Shown: positions 7,857 to 17,671, counted from the first letter of the stretch. The stretch: DNA of 64,000 nt from CAVVAL01 sp963742725 (GCA_963742725.1 CAVUMX010000004.1:992001-1056000); one strand, 5' to 3'. Notes: a model not told the origin generated them from the letters alone. Numbers and translations are program-made.

Positions 7857-9779
7857 ATGAACGTCGAGTCAGTCTTCCCGCGGTTGGAGTCGCTCCTCCC
7901 GCTCATCCAGAAGCCCATCCAGTACGTGGGTGGCGAGTTGAACGCCACGGTCAAGGCGTGGGAGGACACGACGGTCCGCTGGGCCCTGATGTACCCCGAC
8001 GCGTACGAGGTCGGGCTGCCGAACCAGGGCGTCCAGATCCTCTACGAGATCCTCAACGAGCAGCCGGACGTCCTGGCCGAGCGCACGTACGCCGTCTGGC
8101 CGGACCTCGAGGCGCTCATGCGCGAGCACGGCGTCCCGCAGTTCACTGTGGACGCGCACCGTCCGGTCGGGGCGTTCGACGTCCTGGGCCTGAGCTTCTC
8201 CACCGAACTCGGCTACACGAACATGCTCACCGCGCTCGATCTGGCCGGGATCCCGCTGCGCTCGGCCGACCGCACCGACGAGCACCCGATCGTCCTCGCG
8301 GGCGGGCACGCCGCGTTCAACCCGGAGCCGATCGCCGACTTCCTCGACGCCGCCGTCCTCGGCGACGGCGAAGAGGCCGTGCTGGAGATGACCGACGTCC
8401 TCCGGAAGTGGAAGGCCGAGGGGTGCCCGGGCGGGCGCGACGAGGCGCTGCTGCGGCTGGCGAAGACGGAAGCGGTGTACGTCCCGCGCTTCTACGACGT
8501 CGACTACCTGCCGGACGGCCGGATCCAGCGCGTCGTGCCGAACCGCGCCGACGTGCCGTTCAACATCCACAAGCGCACCACGATGGACCTTGACGCCTGG
8601 CCGTACCCGAAGCAGCCGCTGGTCCCGCTCGCCGAGACCGTGCACGAGCGGGCGAGCGTCGAGATCTTCCGCGGGTGCACGCGGGGCTGCCGCTTCTGTC
8701 AGGCGGGCATGATCACCCGGCCGGTGCGCGAGCGGTCGATCACGGGCATCGGCGAGATGGTGGACGCCTCCCTCAAGGCCACCGGCTTCGAGGAGGTCGG
8801 GCTGCTGTCGCTGTCGAGCGCCGACCACTCCGAGATCGGCGACGTCGCGAAGGGCCTCGCCGACCGGTACGAGGGCACGAACACGTCGCTGTCCCTGCCG
8901 TCCACGCGGGTTGACGCGTTCAACATCACGCTGGCCAACGAGCTGTCCCGCAACGGGCGGCGCTCCGGCCTGACGTTCGCCCCAGAGGGCGGCAGCGAGC
9001 GGCTGCGCAAGGTCATCAACAAGATGGTCTCCAAGGAAGACCTGATCCGGACGGTGACCACCGCCTACTCCGCCGGCTGGACCCAGGTGAAGCTGTACTT
9101 CATGTGCGGCCTGCCCACCGAGACCGACGAGGACGTCCTGGAGATCGCCGAGATGGCGAAGGACGTGATCCGCGCTGGTCGGGAGGCGTCCGGGCGGCGT
9201 GACATCCGCTGCACGGTGTCGATCGGCGGGTTCGTCCCGAAGCCGCACACGCCGTTCCAGTGGGCCGCGCAGTGCGACGCCGAGACCGTCGACCGCCGGC
9301 TGCGCCTGCTCAAGGCCGCGATCAACAGCGACCGCAACCTCGGCCGGGCCATCGGCTACCGCTACCACGACGGCAAGCCCAGCATCGTCGAAGGCCTGCT
9401 GTCCCGGGGCGACCGGCGCGTCGGCCGGGTCATCGAGCGGGTCTGGCGCGAGGGCGGCCGGTTCGACGGCTGGAGCGAGCACTTCTCGTACGAACGCTGG
9501 ATGGCCGCCGCCGAGTCGGAGCTGCCGCCGCTGGGCGTGTCCGTCGACTGGTACACGGTCCGGGAGCGCGGCGAGTCCGAGGTCCTGCCGTGGGACCACC
9601 TGGATTCCGGACTCGACAAGGAATGGCTCTGGGCCGACTGGCAGGACGCCCTCACCGAGACCGAGGTCGAGGACTGCCGCTGGACGCCGTGCTTCGACTG
9701 CGGCGTCTGCCCCGGCATGAACACCGAGATCCAGATCGGCCCCACCGGCCGCAAGATGCTGCCGTTGTCACCTGTTTGA
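7857..9779 (+). CDS. TIGR03960 family B12-binding-domain / radical SAM protein
   Basis: 640 aa. The N-terminal 200 residues resemble a cobalamin-binding-like fold with no clear DxHxxG motif. The radical SAM core carries CTRGCRFC, with Cys274, Cys278 and Cys281 ligating the [4Fe-4S] cluster that cleaves S-adenosylmethionine. The C-terminus has a second cysteine group (CRWTPCFDCGVC), perhaps an auxiliary cluster site. The family is normally encoded directly before TIGR03936 and RNase E/G in actinobacteria, and its substrate is not established. Here the TIGR03936 partner begins 2.4 kb downstream. The start is set by the TAAGCT box; an in-frame start at 7728 lacks support. Confidence 0.93.
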   Translation: MNVESVFPRLESLLPLIQKPIQYVGGELNATVKAWEDTTVRWALMYPDAYEVGLPNQGVQILYEILNEQPDVLAERTYAVWPDLEALMREHGVPQFTVDAHRPVGAFDVLGLSFSTELGYTNMLTALDLAGIPLRSADRTDEHPIVLAGGHAAFNPEPIADFLDAAVLGDGEEAVLEMTDVLRKWKAEGCPGGRDEALLRLAKTEAVYVPRFYDVDYLPDGRIQRVVPNRADVPFNIHKRTTMDLDAWPYPKQPLVPLAETVHERASVEIFRGCTRGCRFCQAGMITRPVRERSITGIGEMVDASLKATGFEEVGLLSLSSADHSEIGDVAKGLADRYEGTNTSLSLPSTRVDAFNITLANELSRNGRRSGLTFAPEGGSERLRKVINKMVSKEDLIRTVTTAYSAGWTQVKLYFMCGLPTETDEDVLEIAEMAKDVIRAGREASGRRDIRCTVSIGGFVPKPHTPFQWAAQCDAETVDRRLRLLKAAINSDRNLGRAIGYRYHDGKPSIVEGLLSRGDRRVGRVIERVWREGGRFDGWSEHFSYERWMAAAESELPPLGVSVDWYTVRERGESEVLPWDHLDSGLDKEWLWADWQDALTETEVEDCRWTPCFDCGVCPGMNTEIQIGPTGRKMLPLSPV

Positions 9780-9851
9780 TGCTGTTGCTTGCGCTTGCCT
9801 CCCTCCACTAAGGTGGTGCTGCCTGTGAATGCTGGAGGGGAGGTTCCGCAC

Positions 9852-10415
9852 GTGACCGAGGTTGCCTGGCTCCCGCACGAGGAGATGACCGAAGCGGATC
9901 TCGCGCTGATGCCTGACGACGGGCACCGGTACGAGATCGTCGACGGGAGCCTTGTCGTGTCGCCCGCACCAACGTCCGGCCACCAGGTCATCGCGCATGA
10001 GCTGGCGGTCTTGCTCGGCCAGCACGCGCCGGGAGACCTTCAGATCGTGCAGGGTGTCAACGTGCGAGCTGGGCGCAGTGTTCTCGTTCCCGACCTGGCG
10101 GTGGTAAGCCGGGACAAAGCACTCGAAGACGTTGTCGCGTTCGACCCGTGGGACGTAAGCCTTGTCGTGGAGATCGTCTCGCCGTCATCGCAGACGATGG
10201 ATCGCGTCACGAAGCCGACGCTCTACTCGGCGGTGAAGATCCCGTGGTACTGGCGCATCGAGCGCGACTCGGCCGGCGTGCGCATCGCCGTCCACGAGCT
10301 TGACGGGGAGTCGTACCGGCTCACCCACGAGCTCGTCGGCACGACCGAGCATCAGCTCGACGAGCCGTTCCCGCTCCCGATCCGCCCCGCCGACCTGCTG
10401 CTGCCCCGGAGCTGA
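9852..10415 (+). CDS. Uma2 family (DUF820) nuclease-fold protein
   Basis: 187 aa from GTG 9852, which has a GGAGGGGAGG-type site about 8 nt upstream. The PD-(D/E)xK-like core is visible as VPD (Asp81) and EIVSPSS (Glu107), followed by the TKPTLYSAVKIPWYW stretch typical of the family. Uma2 proteins have a restriction-endonuclease fold, are often multicopy, and have no firmly known role. It lies between the TIGR03960 and TIGR03936 genes, which are normally adjacent, so it is probably a later insertion. Confidence 0.88.
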   Translation: MTEVAWLPHEEMTEADLALMPDDGHRYEIVDGSLVVSPAPTSGHQVIAHELAVLLGQHAPGDLQIVQGVNVRAGRSVLVPDLAVVSRDKALEDVVAFDPWDVSLVVEIVSPSSQTMDRVTKPTLYSAVKIPWYWRIERDSAGVRIAVHELDGESYRLTHELVGTTEHQLDEPFPLPIRPADLLLPRS

Positions 10416-10418
10416 GCC

Positions 10419-10445
10419 CAGCCCGGCGCCGGCGGCCCCGGGCTG
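10419..10445. terminator. Hairpin between convergent Uma2 and lipoprotein genes
   Basis: CAGCCCGG and CCGGGCTG pair over an 11-nt GC-rich loop a few bases after the Uma2 stop. It could serve both convergent genes. Confidence 0.5.
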
Positions 10446-10505
10446 ACCTGCCACGGCGTGGGCCCGGGCTGAGACCAGGGCGGGGGCCGGTCCGAGCCCC
10501 AGCCG

Positions 10506-11975
10506 TTACGGCGCTGGTGGGCCTGGCTCGGGCTTGGTGGCGTCGGCGGCGGTGCCCGGCGGTCCGGCCGGGCCGAGCGGCGAGGTCGTCGGCGGGATGA
10601 ACAGTGCGTCGACGCGGGCGCCGAGCTGGGCGAACTTCTCCGAGTACTGCACGCCGGCCGTCGAGCAGGTGCCGGTGCACCCGGCCGCCGCCTTGGCATC
10701 CCCGAAGCCGAAGCCGAGGTTCGTGAAGACGGCGATGATGTACCGCCGCGGCGGCGCGCCCGGCAGGGACGTGACGATGCCGGCGTCGGCGCCCGCGTCG
10801 TCCACCAGCCCCGTCTTGTGGGCGAACATCACTTCCGCGCGGGCGTTGCACGGGCGCACGTCCCGCTTGTAGTGGCGCCCGTGGACACTGACCGTCCCGT
10901 TCGACGGTGTGATCCACCGGTCCGGCACGCGCTGCGGGATGCCCGGCGCCGGGTAGCCGCGTCCGCACCAGTTGGCCGTGGACAGCGCCTGGTTGAGTCC
11001 CTGGTCGGCGAGGATCTTGAGGTACGCCGCGCGGGACGTCGGCGAGAGGACGTCGGCCGTCACCGGCGCGCCCTTCGGATTCCGCCACAGCACGCCCGGC
11101 GCGCCGGAGACAAGGAGCAGCAGCCGCGCGGTGTCCAGTCCGGTCATCGTGATCCGGTCACGGAGCCAGCCGCCGCCGTCCGCCGCGCGGGTGTTGCCGA
11201 GCTGCAGCGTCCCCAGGCCGAGTTCGGCGAACGTGTTGTTCAGGTCGTCCACGGCGTCGTGGTCGTGTAACTGCATGATCAGCGCGCACGTGCTCAGGTT
11301 GTCCGAGTACGTGAGCATCCCGTCCAGCCACGACCGGACGGACTTCGTACCGGACTGCCGTCCCGCCGGGCAGACGCTGCCGCGCGGCCGGTACGCGTAG
11401 TCGCCGTCCAGCCGGATCTTGCCCTGGTCGACCAGCCGGAACGTGCCGAACGCCACGAGCAGCTTGAAGACTGACGCCGGGTACGGCGTCATGAAGTCGA
11501 GACGCGCGTCCTTCCCGGCAGGAGTGAGGTCGACGCCGCCGGTCCCGCCGCTGCGCCACCGGTCGCCGTTCCACCGGCGCCACCGCACCGAGCTGGCGGC
11601 CATGTTCTGGTCCACGGGCACGCTCACGGCCCTCGGGTACCGATCGCTCAGCAGCACCTCGGCGGCCGCGACCGGACGTCCGGTCGGGTCGAGTTCGATG
11701 ACCGCCACGTCGACGTTCGGCACGCGAGCGCTCCGGCGCCCGGCGGCCCGGTCCAGGATCTCGCCGAACTTCTGCTCGTCGACGGCCTTGCGCAGCTCGG
11801 CGGCCAGCCACGCCGTGCGCTGCGCGCTGGTCATCGTCGGGCGCGGGGACGGCGACGGAGACGGGGATTCGCTGGCCAGCGTCGTGGCCCGCGGCCGCTC
11901 GGTTCCGCTCTGACAACCGACGGTGGCCAGGCAGGCCAGCGCGACGGCCGAGGCCCACACGCGCGTCGCAGCCAT
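10506..11975 (-). CDS. Lipoprotein with class A beta-lactamase / penicillin-binding serine hydrolase domain
   Basis: 489 aa from ATG 11975, with AGGGAG eight bases upstream. The signal peptide ends in a lipobox (LATVGC), so the protein is probably lipidated and tethered outside the membrane. The active-site set is complete: SVFK (SxxK, in YPASVFKLLVAFG), SDN (in YSDNLSTC) and KTG (in HKTGLVDDAG). This is the class A beta-lactamase/transpeptidase fold, but the protein is about 200 residues longer than a typical class A enzyme. It could be a DD-peptidase-like or regulatory relative, and antibiotic hydrolysis is not proven. It is antisense to the housekeeping genes around it. Confidence 0.85.
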   Translation of the reverse strand: MAATRVWASAVALACLATVGCQSGTERPRATTLASESPSPSPSPRPTMTSAQRTAWLAAELRKAVDEQKFGEILDRAAGRRSARVPNVDVAVIELDPTGRPVAAAEVLLSDRYPRAVSVPVDQNMAASSVRWRRWNGDRWRSGGTGGVDLTPAGKDARLDFMTPYPASVFKLLVAFGTFRLVDQGKIRLDGDYAYRPRGSVCPAGRQSGTKSVRSWLDGMLTYSDNLSTCALIMQLHDHDAVDDLNNTFAELGLGTLQLGNTRAADGGGWLRDRITMTGLDTARLLLLVSGAPGVLWRNPKGAPVTADVLSPTSRAAYLKILADQGLNQALSTANWCGRGYPAPGIPQRVPDRWITPSNGTVSVHGRHYKRDVRPCNARAEVMFAHKTGLVDDAGADAGIVTSLPGAPPRRYIIAVFTNLGFGFGDAKAAAGCTGTCSTAGVQYSEKFAQLGARVDALFIPPTTSPLGPAGPPGTAADATKPEPGPPAP

Positions 11976-12135
11976 CGTGTTCTCCCTCATGGCCTGCGGT
12001 CGGGCGCCGCGCCGGTAACCCGTGCAACGGTACAAGCGTCGTCGAGGGGCGGTCGGCGCCGGTCCGCTGCCATGGGGGAAGATCGCGGGTGAGGAAGGTC
12101 GCGGGGGAGACGGAAGGAGCACGACGCTGGCACGC

Positions 12136-12897
12136 ATGCCCGAAGGGCCCCCACCACCGCCGGTCGTCCAGCGGTTGCGGCTGCGGTACGCCAAACGGGG
12201 CCGGCTTCGCTTCACCTCGCACCGTGACTTCGCCCGCGCGTTCGAGCGAGCCCTCCGCCGGGCCGAGGTGCCGATGGCGTACTCGGCCGGGTTCAGCCCG
12301 CACCCGAAGGTGTCCTACGTCGGCGCCGCCCCCACGGGTGTCGCCAGCGAGGCGGAGTACGTGGAGATCGGTCTCGACCGCACCGTCGACCCGGAGGTGC
12401 TGCGCAGCGCCCTCGACGCGGCGCTCCCGCCCGGGCTGGACGTCATCGAGGTCGTCATCGCCCATGGCGGCTCGTTGCCGGAGCGCATCGACGCGTCCGA
12501 ATGGCTGATCGAACTGCCCGGGATCACGTCCGAGCAGCTCACCGCGGCCGTCGACCAGTTCGTCGCGGCGACTGAAATACCTGTGGAACGGCTCACAAAG
12601 AAGGGCCGTCGCACGCTCGACGCACGGGGCCCCGTCGAGAGCATCAAGGTGGAGACCAGCGCGTCCGCTGCGGACTGTGACGCTCCTTGTGCGATACTGA
12701 GGCTCGTCGTAAGGCACGTGACGCCTGCCGTACGACCCGATGACGTCCTGACCGGGCTGCGGAGCGTGTCCGCTCTCACCCTGCCGGAGCCGCCGCGAGC
12801 GACCCGGTTGGTGCAGGGAGCGATCACAGAAGGTGGCCGGATCGCCGATCCGCTCGCCGCCGACCGCGACGGGGCCGTCAACGGAGCGCCGACCTGA
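12136..12897 (+). CDS. TIGR03936 family radical-SAM-associated protein (DUF2344)
   Basis: 253 aa from ATG 12136. The family hallmark is near the N-terminus: RLRYAKRGRLRFTSHRDFARAFERALRRAEVPMAYSAGFSPHPK in discontinuous form (FTSHRD, then FSPHPK). These proteins accompany TIGR03960 radical SAM enzymes, either fused or as the next gene, and are presumed to act with them. No [4Fe-4S] motif of its own. A purine-rich GGAAGGAG stands about 16 nt upstream, so the exact start is uncertain. RNase E/G follows after 121 nt. Confidence 0.88.
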   Translation: MPEGPPPPPVVQRLRLRYAKRGRLRFTSHRDFARAFERALRRAEVPMAYSAGFSPHPKVSYVGAAPTGVASEAEYVEIGLDRTVDPEVLRSALDAALPPGLDVIEVVIAHGGSLPERIDASEWLIELPGITSEQLTAAVDQFVAATEIPVERLTKKGRRTLDARGPVESIKVETSASAADCDAPCAILRLVVRHVTPAVRPDDVLTGLRSVSALTLPEPPRATRLVQGAITEGGRIADPLAADRDGAVNGAPT

Positions 12898-13018
12898 CAT
12901 CGGCGCGCCCCAGACTTCGGCGAGACGCGTCAGCGCTTCGCCCGACAAACCGATACGACTTACGTCTCTGAGCGGCCGCGTCACACGCGCCCGGAGGCGG
13001 AACGGGAGACCAGCCCGG

Positions 13019-16000
13019 ATGCTCGACAATGAGCCCACCGGCGGCTCCGTGGTAGGGGAAAGCCCCGTCACGGATGTCGCAGACACGACGAACACTGCCC
13101 AGAAGCCGGCCCGACGCCGCGCGACCCGTCGCGCGGCACCGCCCGGCCCGGTGGAGACACCGGACACACCCACTGATGCCGCCCCGGCCGTTGCCGCAGG
13201 CGCGGACGCCGCCGCCGAGGCGCCGGAGAAGAAGCCCGCCAAGCGTGCGAGCCGGGCGCGGAAGAAGGCCGTTCCGGCTGCCGACGCCGCCGAGTCCGCC
13301 GCCCCGGTCGAGGCCGAGGCGGCTGCGGCTTCGGCGGCCGAGACCGCGGCCTTGCCGGCGAAGAAGCCGGCCAAGCGTGCGACCCGAAGCCGCAAGAAGG
13401 CCGCGCCGGTTGCCGAGGCACCGGCCGCTGAGCCGACCACGCCTGCTGAGTCGGCTGTGCCTGCTGACCTGGCGCCGGCCGACGACGTGCCGCTCGACAC
13501 AGTGGCGGCCGACGACGTAACGGCCGACGACGTAACGGCCGACGACGTGCCGGTCGACGAGGACGAGGTCGCCGACGAGACGGCAGCGGGCGGCACCGGC
13601 CCGGCGTCCAAGCCGGCCATGTTCACGCCGCCCGTCGTCATGTTCATGGCGCCGGAGGCGTCGAAGCCGATCACGCCGCCGGTGGCCGTCGTGTCGCCGT
13701 TCGCGGTACCGGCGGTGCCGGCTGCGTCCGCTGCTCCCGCGGCCGAGGACGAGACGCCGGCTCCGGCCAAGCGCACCCGGTCGCGCCGCAAGGCCGCCCC
13801 CGCGCCGGAGCCGGAGGAGGCTGCCGAGACGGAGTCGACCGAGGCCGCCGCCGAGGAAGCCGACAGCACGTCCGATGACGAGGAGGCCGACCGGCGCCGC
13901 CGCCGTCGCGGCCGCCGTGGCCGTGGCCGCGGGCGTGGTGGCGACGAGCTGGCCGAGGGCGAGGAGCCGTCCGAGGACGCAGCCGACGAGCAGCCCGAAT
14001 CCGCGGACGAGGACAGCGACGCCGACACCGATGACGACGACGCCGAGGGCGGCACCACGCGCCGTCGCCGCCGCCGTCGCCGCCGTGGCACCACCGGCGC
14101 CGACACCGACCCGGACGACCCGCCGAACACCGTCGTCAAGGTGCGCGAAGCCCGTGAGGCGCAGGCCCGCGAGGTCCGGTCGTCCTTCGACGACGAGGTC
14201 CAGGGCGTCAAGGGTTCGACCCGGCTGGAAGCGAAGCGGCAGCGCCGCCGCGACGGCCGTGACCAGGGTCGCCGCCGTCCGCCTGTGCTGTCCGAAGCGG
14301 AGTTCCTGGCCCGGCGCGAGGCCGTCGAGCGGGTCATGGTCGTCCGCCAGCAGGGCGAGCGGACGCAGATCGCGGTGCTGGAGGACGACGTCCTCGTCGA
14401 GCACTACGTGACCAAGGCGTCCTCGGCGTCGTACGCCGGCAACGTGTACCTGGGCAAGGTCCAGAACGTCCTGCCGAGCATGGAGGCGGCGTTCGTCGAC
14501 ATCGGCAAGGGCCGCAACGCCGTCCTGTACGCGGGCGAGGTCAACTGGGACAGCGCCGGTATGGCCGGCAAGCCGCGCAAGATCGAGCAGGCGCTGAAGT
14601 CCGGCGACGCCGTCCTGGTGCAGGTCACCAAGGACCCGATCGGGCACAAGGGCGCGCGCTTGACCAGCCAGATCAGCCTGCCGGGCCGGTTCCTGGTGTA
14701 CGTGCCCGAAGGCCAGATGACCGGTATCAGCCGGAAGCTGCCCGAGAACGAGCGCAAGCGCCTCAAGGACATCCTCAAGAAGATCGTCCCCGAGAACGCG
14801 GGCGTGATCATCCGGACGGCCGCCGAGGGCGCGAGCGAGGAAGAGCTGAGCCGCGACGTGGCACGGCTCGAGGCGCAGTGGCAGTCGATCAAGGCGAAGT
14901 CCGAGAAGGGTGGCGCCCCGGCGCTGCTCCACGGCGAGCCTGACCTGGTCATCCGGGTCATCCGCGACATCTTCAACGAGGACTTCTCGAAGCTGGTCGT
15001 CCAGGGCGCCGAAGCCTGGAACACCGTCGAGGAGTACGTCTCGCACGTCTCCCCGGACCTCGTACAGCGGCTGTCCCGGCACCTCGCCGAGTCGGACGTC
15101 TTCGCCGACCTCCGCATCGACGAGCAGATCGCCAAGGCGCTCGACCGCAAGGTGTGGCTGCCGTCCGGTGGATCGCTGGTGATCGACCGCACCGAGGCGA
15201 TGACCGTCGTCGACGTCAACACCGGCAAGTTCACCGGCCAGGGCGGCAACCTGGAGGAGACCGTCACCAGGAACAACCTGGAGGCGGCCGAGGAGATCGT
15301 CCGGCAGCTGCGGCTGCGGGACATCGGCGGCATCATCGTCATCGACTTCATCGACATGGTCCTCGAAGGCAACCGGGACCTGGTGCTGCGGCGCCTCACC
15401 GAATGCCTCGGCCGGGACCGGACGAAGCACCAGGTCGCCGAGGTGACCTCGCTCGGACTGGTCCAGATGACGCGTAAGCGTGTCGGCCAGGGCCTTCTCG
15501 AGGTCTTCAGCGAGACGTGCGAGCACTGCCGTGGGCGCGGCATCCTCATCCGGACGGAGCCCGTCGGCGAGCGTCCGAAGCCGGCCCAGCCGGCCGCAGC
15601 GGCCGCAGCGGCCGAGCCGAAGTCGCGGCGGCGCCGTGGCCGGGGCAAGGGCGAGAGCGAGCAGGCCGAGCCGGTGCCGAGCCCGAGCGTGGTCGCCGAG
15701 GCGATCGCGAACGGCGCGCACGAGGACGCCGAGCCTGAGACCGTCGACGCCGGTGCCGCCGGTGCCGCCGGTGCCGCCGGTGCAGTCGGTGCCGTCGGTG
15801 CCGTCGAGGCCGTTGAGGCCGTTGAGCCTGGCGCCGTTGCGCCTGGTGTGGCCGGGGCCGGTGCCTTGGATGCCGGTGCCGTGGATTCGGGGCCTGCCGA
15901 TTCGGGGTCTGTCGCGGAGCCCAAAGGAGCCGGTGATGAACCGGCCAAAGGAGACGTGGACGAGCCGGTTGCCGAAGTGGCTGCGGAGACGCGCTCGCTG

Positions 16001-16204
16001 AACGGTTCCGTGCCCGATCACGCCCGCACGCCCTCACCCGAGGTGGCCGCCGAGCACGCCGCCACGGCGGATGAAGCCGCGGTCGACGGGGCCGAGGTCA
16101 TGGACGGGGTGGCAGCTCCTGAGCCTGTCGCTTCGGTACCGGCACCGCGCAAGCGCGCCCGGCGGGCCGCCTCGCGACCGGCAGGACCTCCGCCGAGCGC
16201 CTGA
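13019..16204 (+). CDS. rne: Ribonuclease E/G family protein with long low-complexity arms
   Basis: 1061 aa from ATG 13019 (GGGAG about 9 nt upstream). Residues 1 to about 430 are disordered: Ala/Pro/Lys blocks, repeated ADDVT units, acidic runs and Arg-Gly runs. An S1-like RNA-binding part follows (VYLGKVQNVLPSMEAAFVDIG region), then the catalytic core with the two metal-binding aspartates (DVNTGKFTG and VIDFIDM) and the zinc-link cysteines CEHC. The C-terminal 230 residues are again low complexity with Ala-Gly/Glu-Val repeats. Actinobacterial RNase E places its disordered RNA- and partner-binding parts on both sides of the core. Cytoplasmic; processes rRNA and mRNA. It lies at the head of the rplU-rpmA-obg region. 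Confidence 0.95.
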   Translation: MLDNEPTGGSVVGESPVTDVADTTNTAQKPARRRATRRAAPPGPVETPDTPTDAAPAVAAGADAAAEAPEKKPAKRASRARKKAVPAADAAESAAPVEAEAAAASAAETAALPAKKPAKRATRSRKKAAPVAEAPAAEPTTPAESAVPADLAPADDVPLDTVAADDVTADDVTADDVPVDEDEVADETAAGGTGPASKPAMFTPPVVMFMAPEASKPITPPVAVVSPFAVPAVPAASAAPAAEDETPAPAKRTRSRRKAAPAPEPEEAAETESTEAAAEEADSTSDDEEADRRRRRRGRRGRGRGRGGDELAEGEEPSEDAADEQPESADEDSDADTDDDDAEGGTTRRRRRRRRRGTTGADTDPDDPPNTVVKVREAREAQAREVRSSFDDEVQGVKGSTRLEAKRQRRRDGRDQGRRRPPVLSEAEFLARREAVERVMVVRQQGERTQIAVLEDDVLVEHYVTKASSASYAGNVYLGKVQNVLPSMEAAFVDIGKGRNAVLYAGEVNWDSAGMAGKPRKIEQALKSGDAVLVQVTKDPIGHKGARLTSQISLPGRFLVYVPEGQMTGISRKLPENERKRLKDILKKIVPENAGVIIRTAAEGASEEELSRDVARLEAQWQSIKAKSEKGGAPALLHGEPDLVIRVIRDIFNEDFSKLVVQGAEAWNTVEEYVSHVSPDLVQRLSRHLAESDVFADLRIDEQIAKALDRKVWLPSGGSLVIDRTEAMTVVDVNTGKFTGQGGNLEETVTRNNLEAAEEIVRQLRLRDIGGIIVIDFIDMVLEGNRDLVLRRLTECLGRDRTKHQVAEVTSLGLVQMTRKRVGQGLLEVFSETCEHCRGRGILIRTEPVGERPKPAQPAAAAAAAEPKSRRRRGRGKGESEQAEPVPSPSVVAEAIANGAHEDAEPETVDAGAAGAAGAAGAVGAVGAVEAVEAVEPGAVAPGVAGAGALDAGAVDSGPADSGSVAEPKGAGDEPAKGDVDEPVAEVAAETRSLNGSVPDHARTPSPEVAAEHAATADEAAVDGAEVMDGVAAPEPVASVPAPRKRARRAASRPAGPPPSA
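15748..15830. repeat. In-frame 9-nt tandem repeats in rne
   Basis: Nine-nt units (GCCGCCGGT-like, then GTCGGTGCC and GAGGCCGTT variants) run through the coding sequence and yield an Ala-Gly, then Val-Gly-Ala, then Glu-Ala-Val repeat. The units keep the reading frame. Confidence 0.6.
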
Positions 16205-16219
16205 TCGACGAGGCATCGC

Positions 16220-16248
16220 GGCTGGCCCGGCATCGCGCCGGGCCAGCC
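16220..16248 (+). terminator. Hairpin terminator after rne
   Basis: GGCTGGCCCGGC and GCCGGGCCAGCC form a perfect 12-bp stem over ATCGC, 15 nt past the rne stop. Confidence 0.7.
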
Positions 16249-16421
16249 GTCTCGCCGCCCGCGGCGGACGATGCCGACGGAACCGGACTGTCCGGACTCG
16301 CGTGCTGTAACCAGGCGCCGGACACCCCGATATCCCCGACAGTTCGCACCGCCGCGGCCCGCCATGCGGCAACCTGTGGTCCACTCGCTATGACAAACAG
16401 AGCCAGATGCGGGTGGTGGCG

Positions 16422-17597
16422 ATGAGCGTGCACGTCCTCGGTGGGTACCAGACCGACTTCGCGGCCAAGGCGTCCGGCCTGTACGAGCTGGTCGAGGAAT
16501 CGGTCCTGGGCGCGCTGGACGCCGCGCGTGTCGATCCGGCGGACGTCGGCGTCGCGCACGTCGGCAACCTCGCCGGCGAGCTGTTCGCCGGGCAGGCGCA
16601 GCTCGGCGGGTTCGTCAACACGGTCCATCCGGCGTTCGGTGAGCTGCCGACGGCACGGCACGAGGCGGCGTGCGCATCCGGCAGTGTGGCCGTGCTGGCG
16701 GCGATGGCGGATCTCGAACTGGGCCGGTACGACGTGGCGCTCGTCAGTGGTGTCGAGCTGATGCGCAACGTCGGGGGCGCCACCGCGGCCGAACATCTCG
16801 GCTCGGCGGCGTGGAACGGGCGGGAAGCGCTCGACGCGAAGTTCCCCTGGCCGCACCTGTTCAGCCAGATTGCCGACGCGTACGCCGACCGCTGGGGCCT
16901 CGACCACGCCCACCTGGCCCGTATCGCCGAGCTGAACTTCGGCCACGCGCGGCGCAACCCGCTCGCGCAGGCCCGCGACTGGGCCTTCCCGGACGGCGCG
17001 TTCAGCGCGGACGACACCCTGAACCCCGTCGTCGACGGACGGCTCCGCAAGCAGGACTGCGGCCGCATCACCGACGGGGCGGCGACCGTCCTCCTCGCCA
17101 ACGACGCCTACCTCACCCGTACCGGACGGCCGTCTGCCGCACGGATCACCGGATGGGGCCACCGCGGCGCCCCGATGCTGCTGGCGGACAAGCTGGCCCG
17201 GTCCGGTGAGTACCTGTTCCCGCACCTGCGCCGTGCCGTCACCGAGGCGTACGGGCGGGCGGGGATCGAAGGCCCCGCCGACCTCGACGTCATCGAACTC
17301 CACGACTGCTTCACGATCACCGAGTACGCCGCCCTGGACCATCTCGGACTCACGCCGCCCGGGCAGAGCTGGCGCGCGGTCGAGGACGGGACCATCGACC
17401 GGCTCGTGAACCCCAGCGGCGGGCTGATCGGCGCAGGGCATCCCGTCGGGGCGACCGGCGTCCGGATGCTGCTCGACGCGTACCGGCAGGTCACCGGGGC
17501 GGCGGGGGAGTGTCAGGTGGACGGCGCCCGCCGCGCGGCGACCCTGAACGTCGGCGGCTCCTTCACGACGGCCGTCGCCTTCGTCGTCGCCGCCTGA
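16422..17597 (+). CDS. SCP2-type thiolase (acetyl-CoA acetyltransferase-like)
   Basis: 391 aa from ATG 16422; an ATG at 16407 is also possible. The nucleophile is Cys84 in EAACASGSV. The His of the NPSGGLIGAGHPVGATG loop and the HDCF motif are present. In the last strand, where classical thiolases carry a second Cys (CxGGG), this protein has NVGGSF. That matches thiolase-like members that do not perform the standard Claisen step, so the reaction is unsure: acyl-CoA thiolysis or a condensation-related role. Stands alone, facing the HxlR gene across palindrome copy 3. Confidence 0.85.
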   Translation: MSVHVLGGYQTDFAAKASGLYELVEESVLGALDAARVDPADVGVAHVGNLAGELFAGQAQLGGFVNTVHPAFGELPTARHEAACASGSVAVLAAMADLELGRYDVALVSGVELMRNVGGATAAEHLGSAAWNGREALDAKFPWPHLFSQIADAYADRWGLDHAHLARIAELNFGHARRNPLAQARDWAFPDGAFSADDTLNPVVDGRLRKQDCGRITDGAATVLLANDAYLTRTGRPSAARITGWGHRGAPMLLADKLARSGEYLFPHLRRAVTEAYGRAGIEGPADLDVIELHDCFTITEYAALDHLGLTPPGQSWRAVEDGTIDRLVNPSGGLIGAGHPVGATGVRMLLDAYRQVTGAAGECQVDGARRAATLNVGGSFTTAVAFVVAA

Positions 17598-17622
17598 ACC
17601 GCCCGTCCTGGACCCGTCCACC

Positions 17623-17671
17623 TTCGGACTTTTGAGGGTGCCGCGGCCCGCGCGACCCTCAAAAGTCCGAA
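17623..17671. repeat. 49-bp dispersed palindrome, copy 3
   Basis: Arms 17623-17639 and 17655-17671; loop GCCGCGGCCCGCGCG. It lies in the convergent gap between the thiolase and the HxlR gene, with 28-bp tandem repeats starting at 17673. Confidence 0.95.

Noticed and set aside
12878..16021. Open frames of more than 1000 codons antisense to the RNase E/G gene
   Set aside because: They mirror the GC-rich, low-complexity rne sequence; they read as Gly/Arg/Leu-rich without domains or a start signal.
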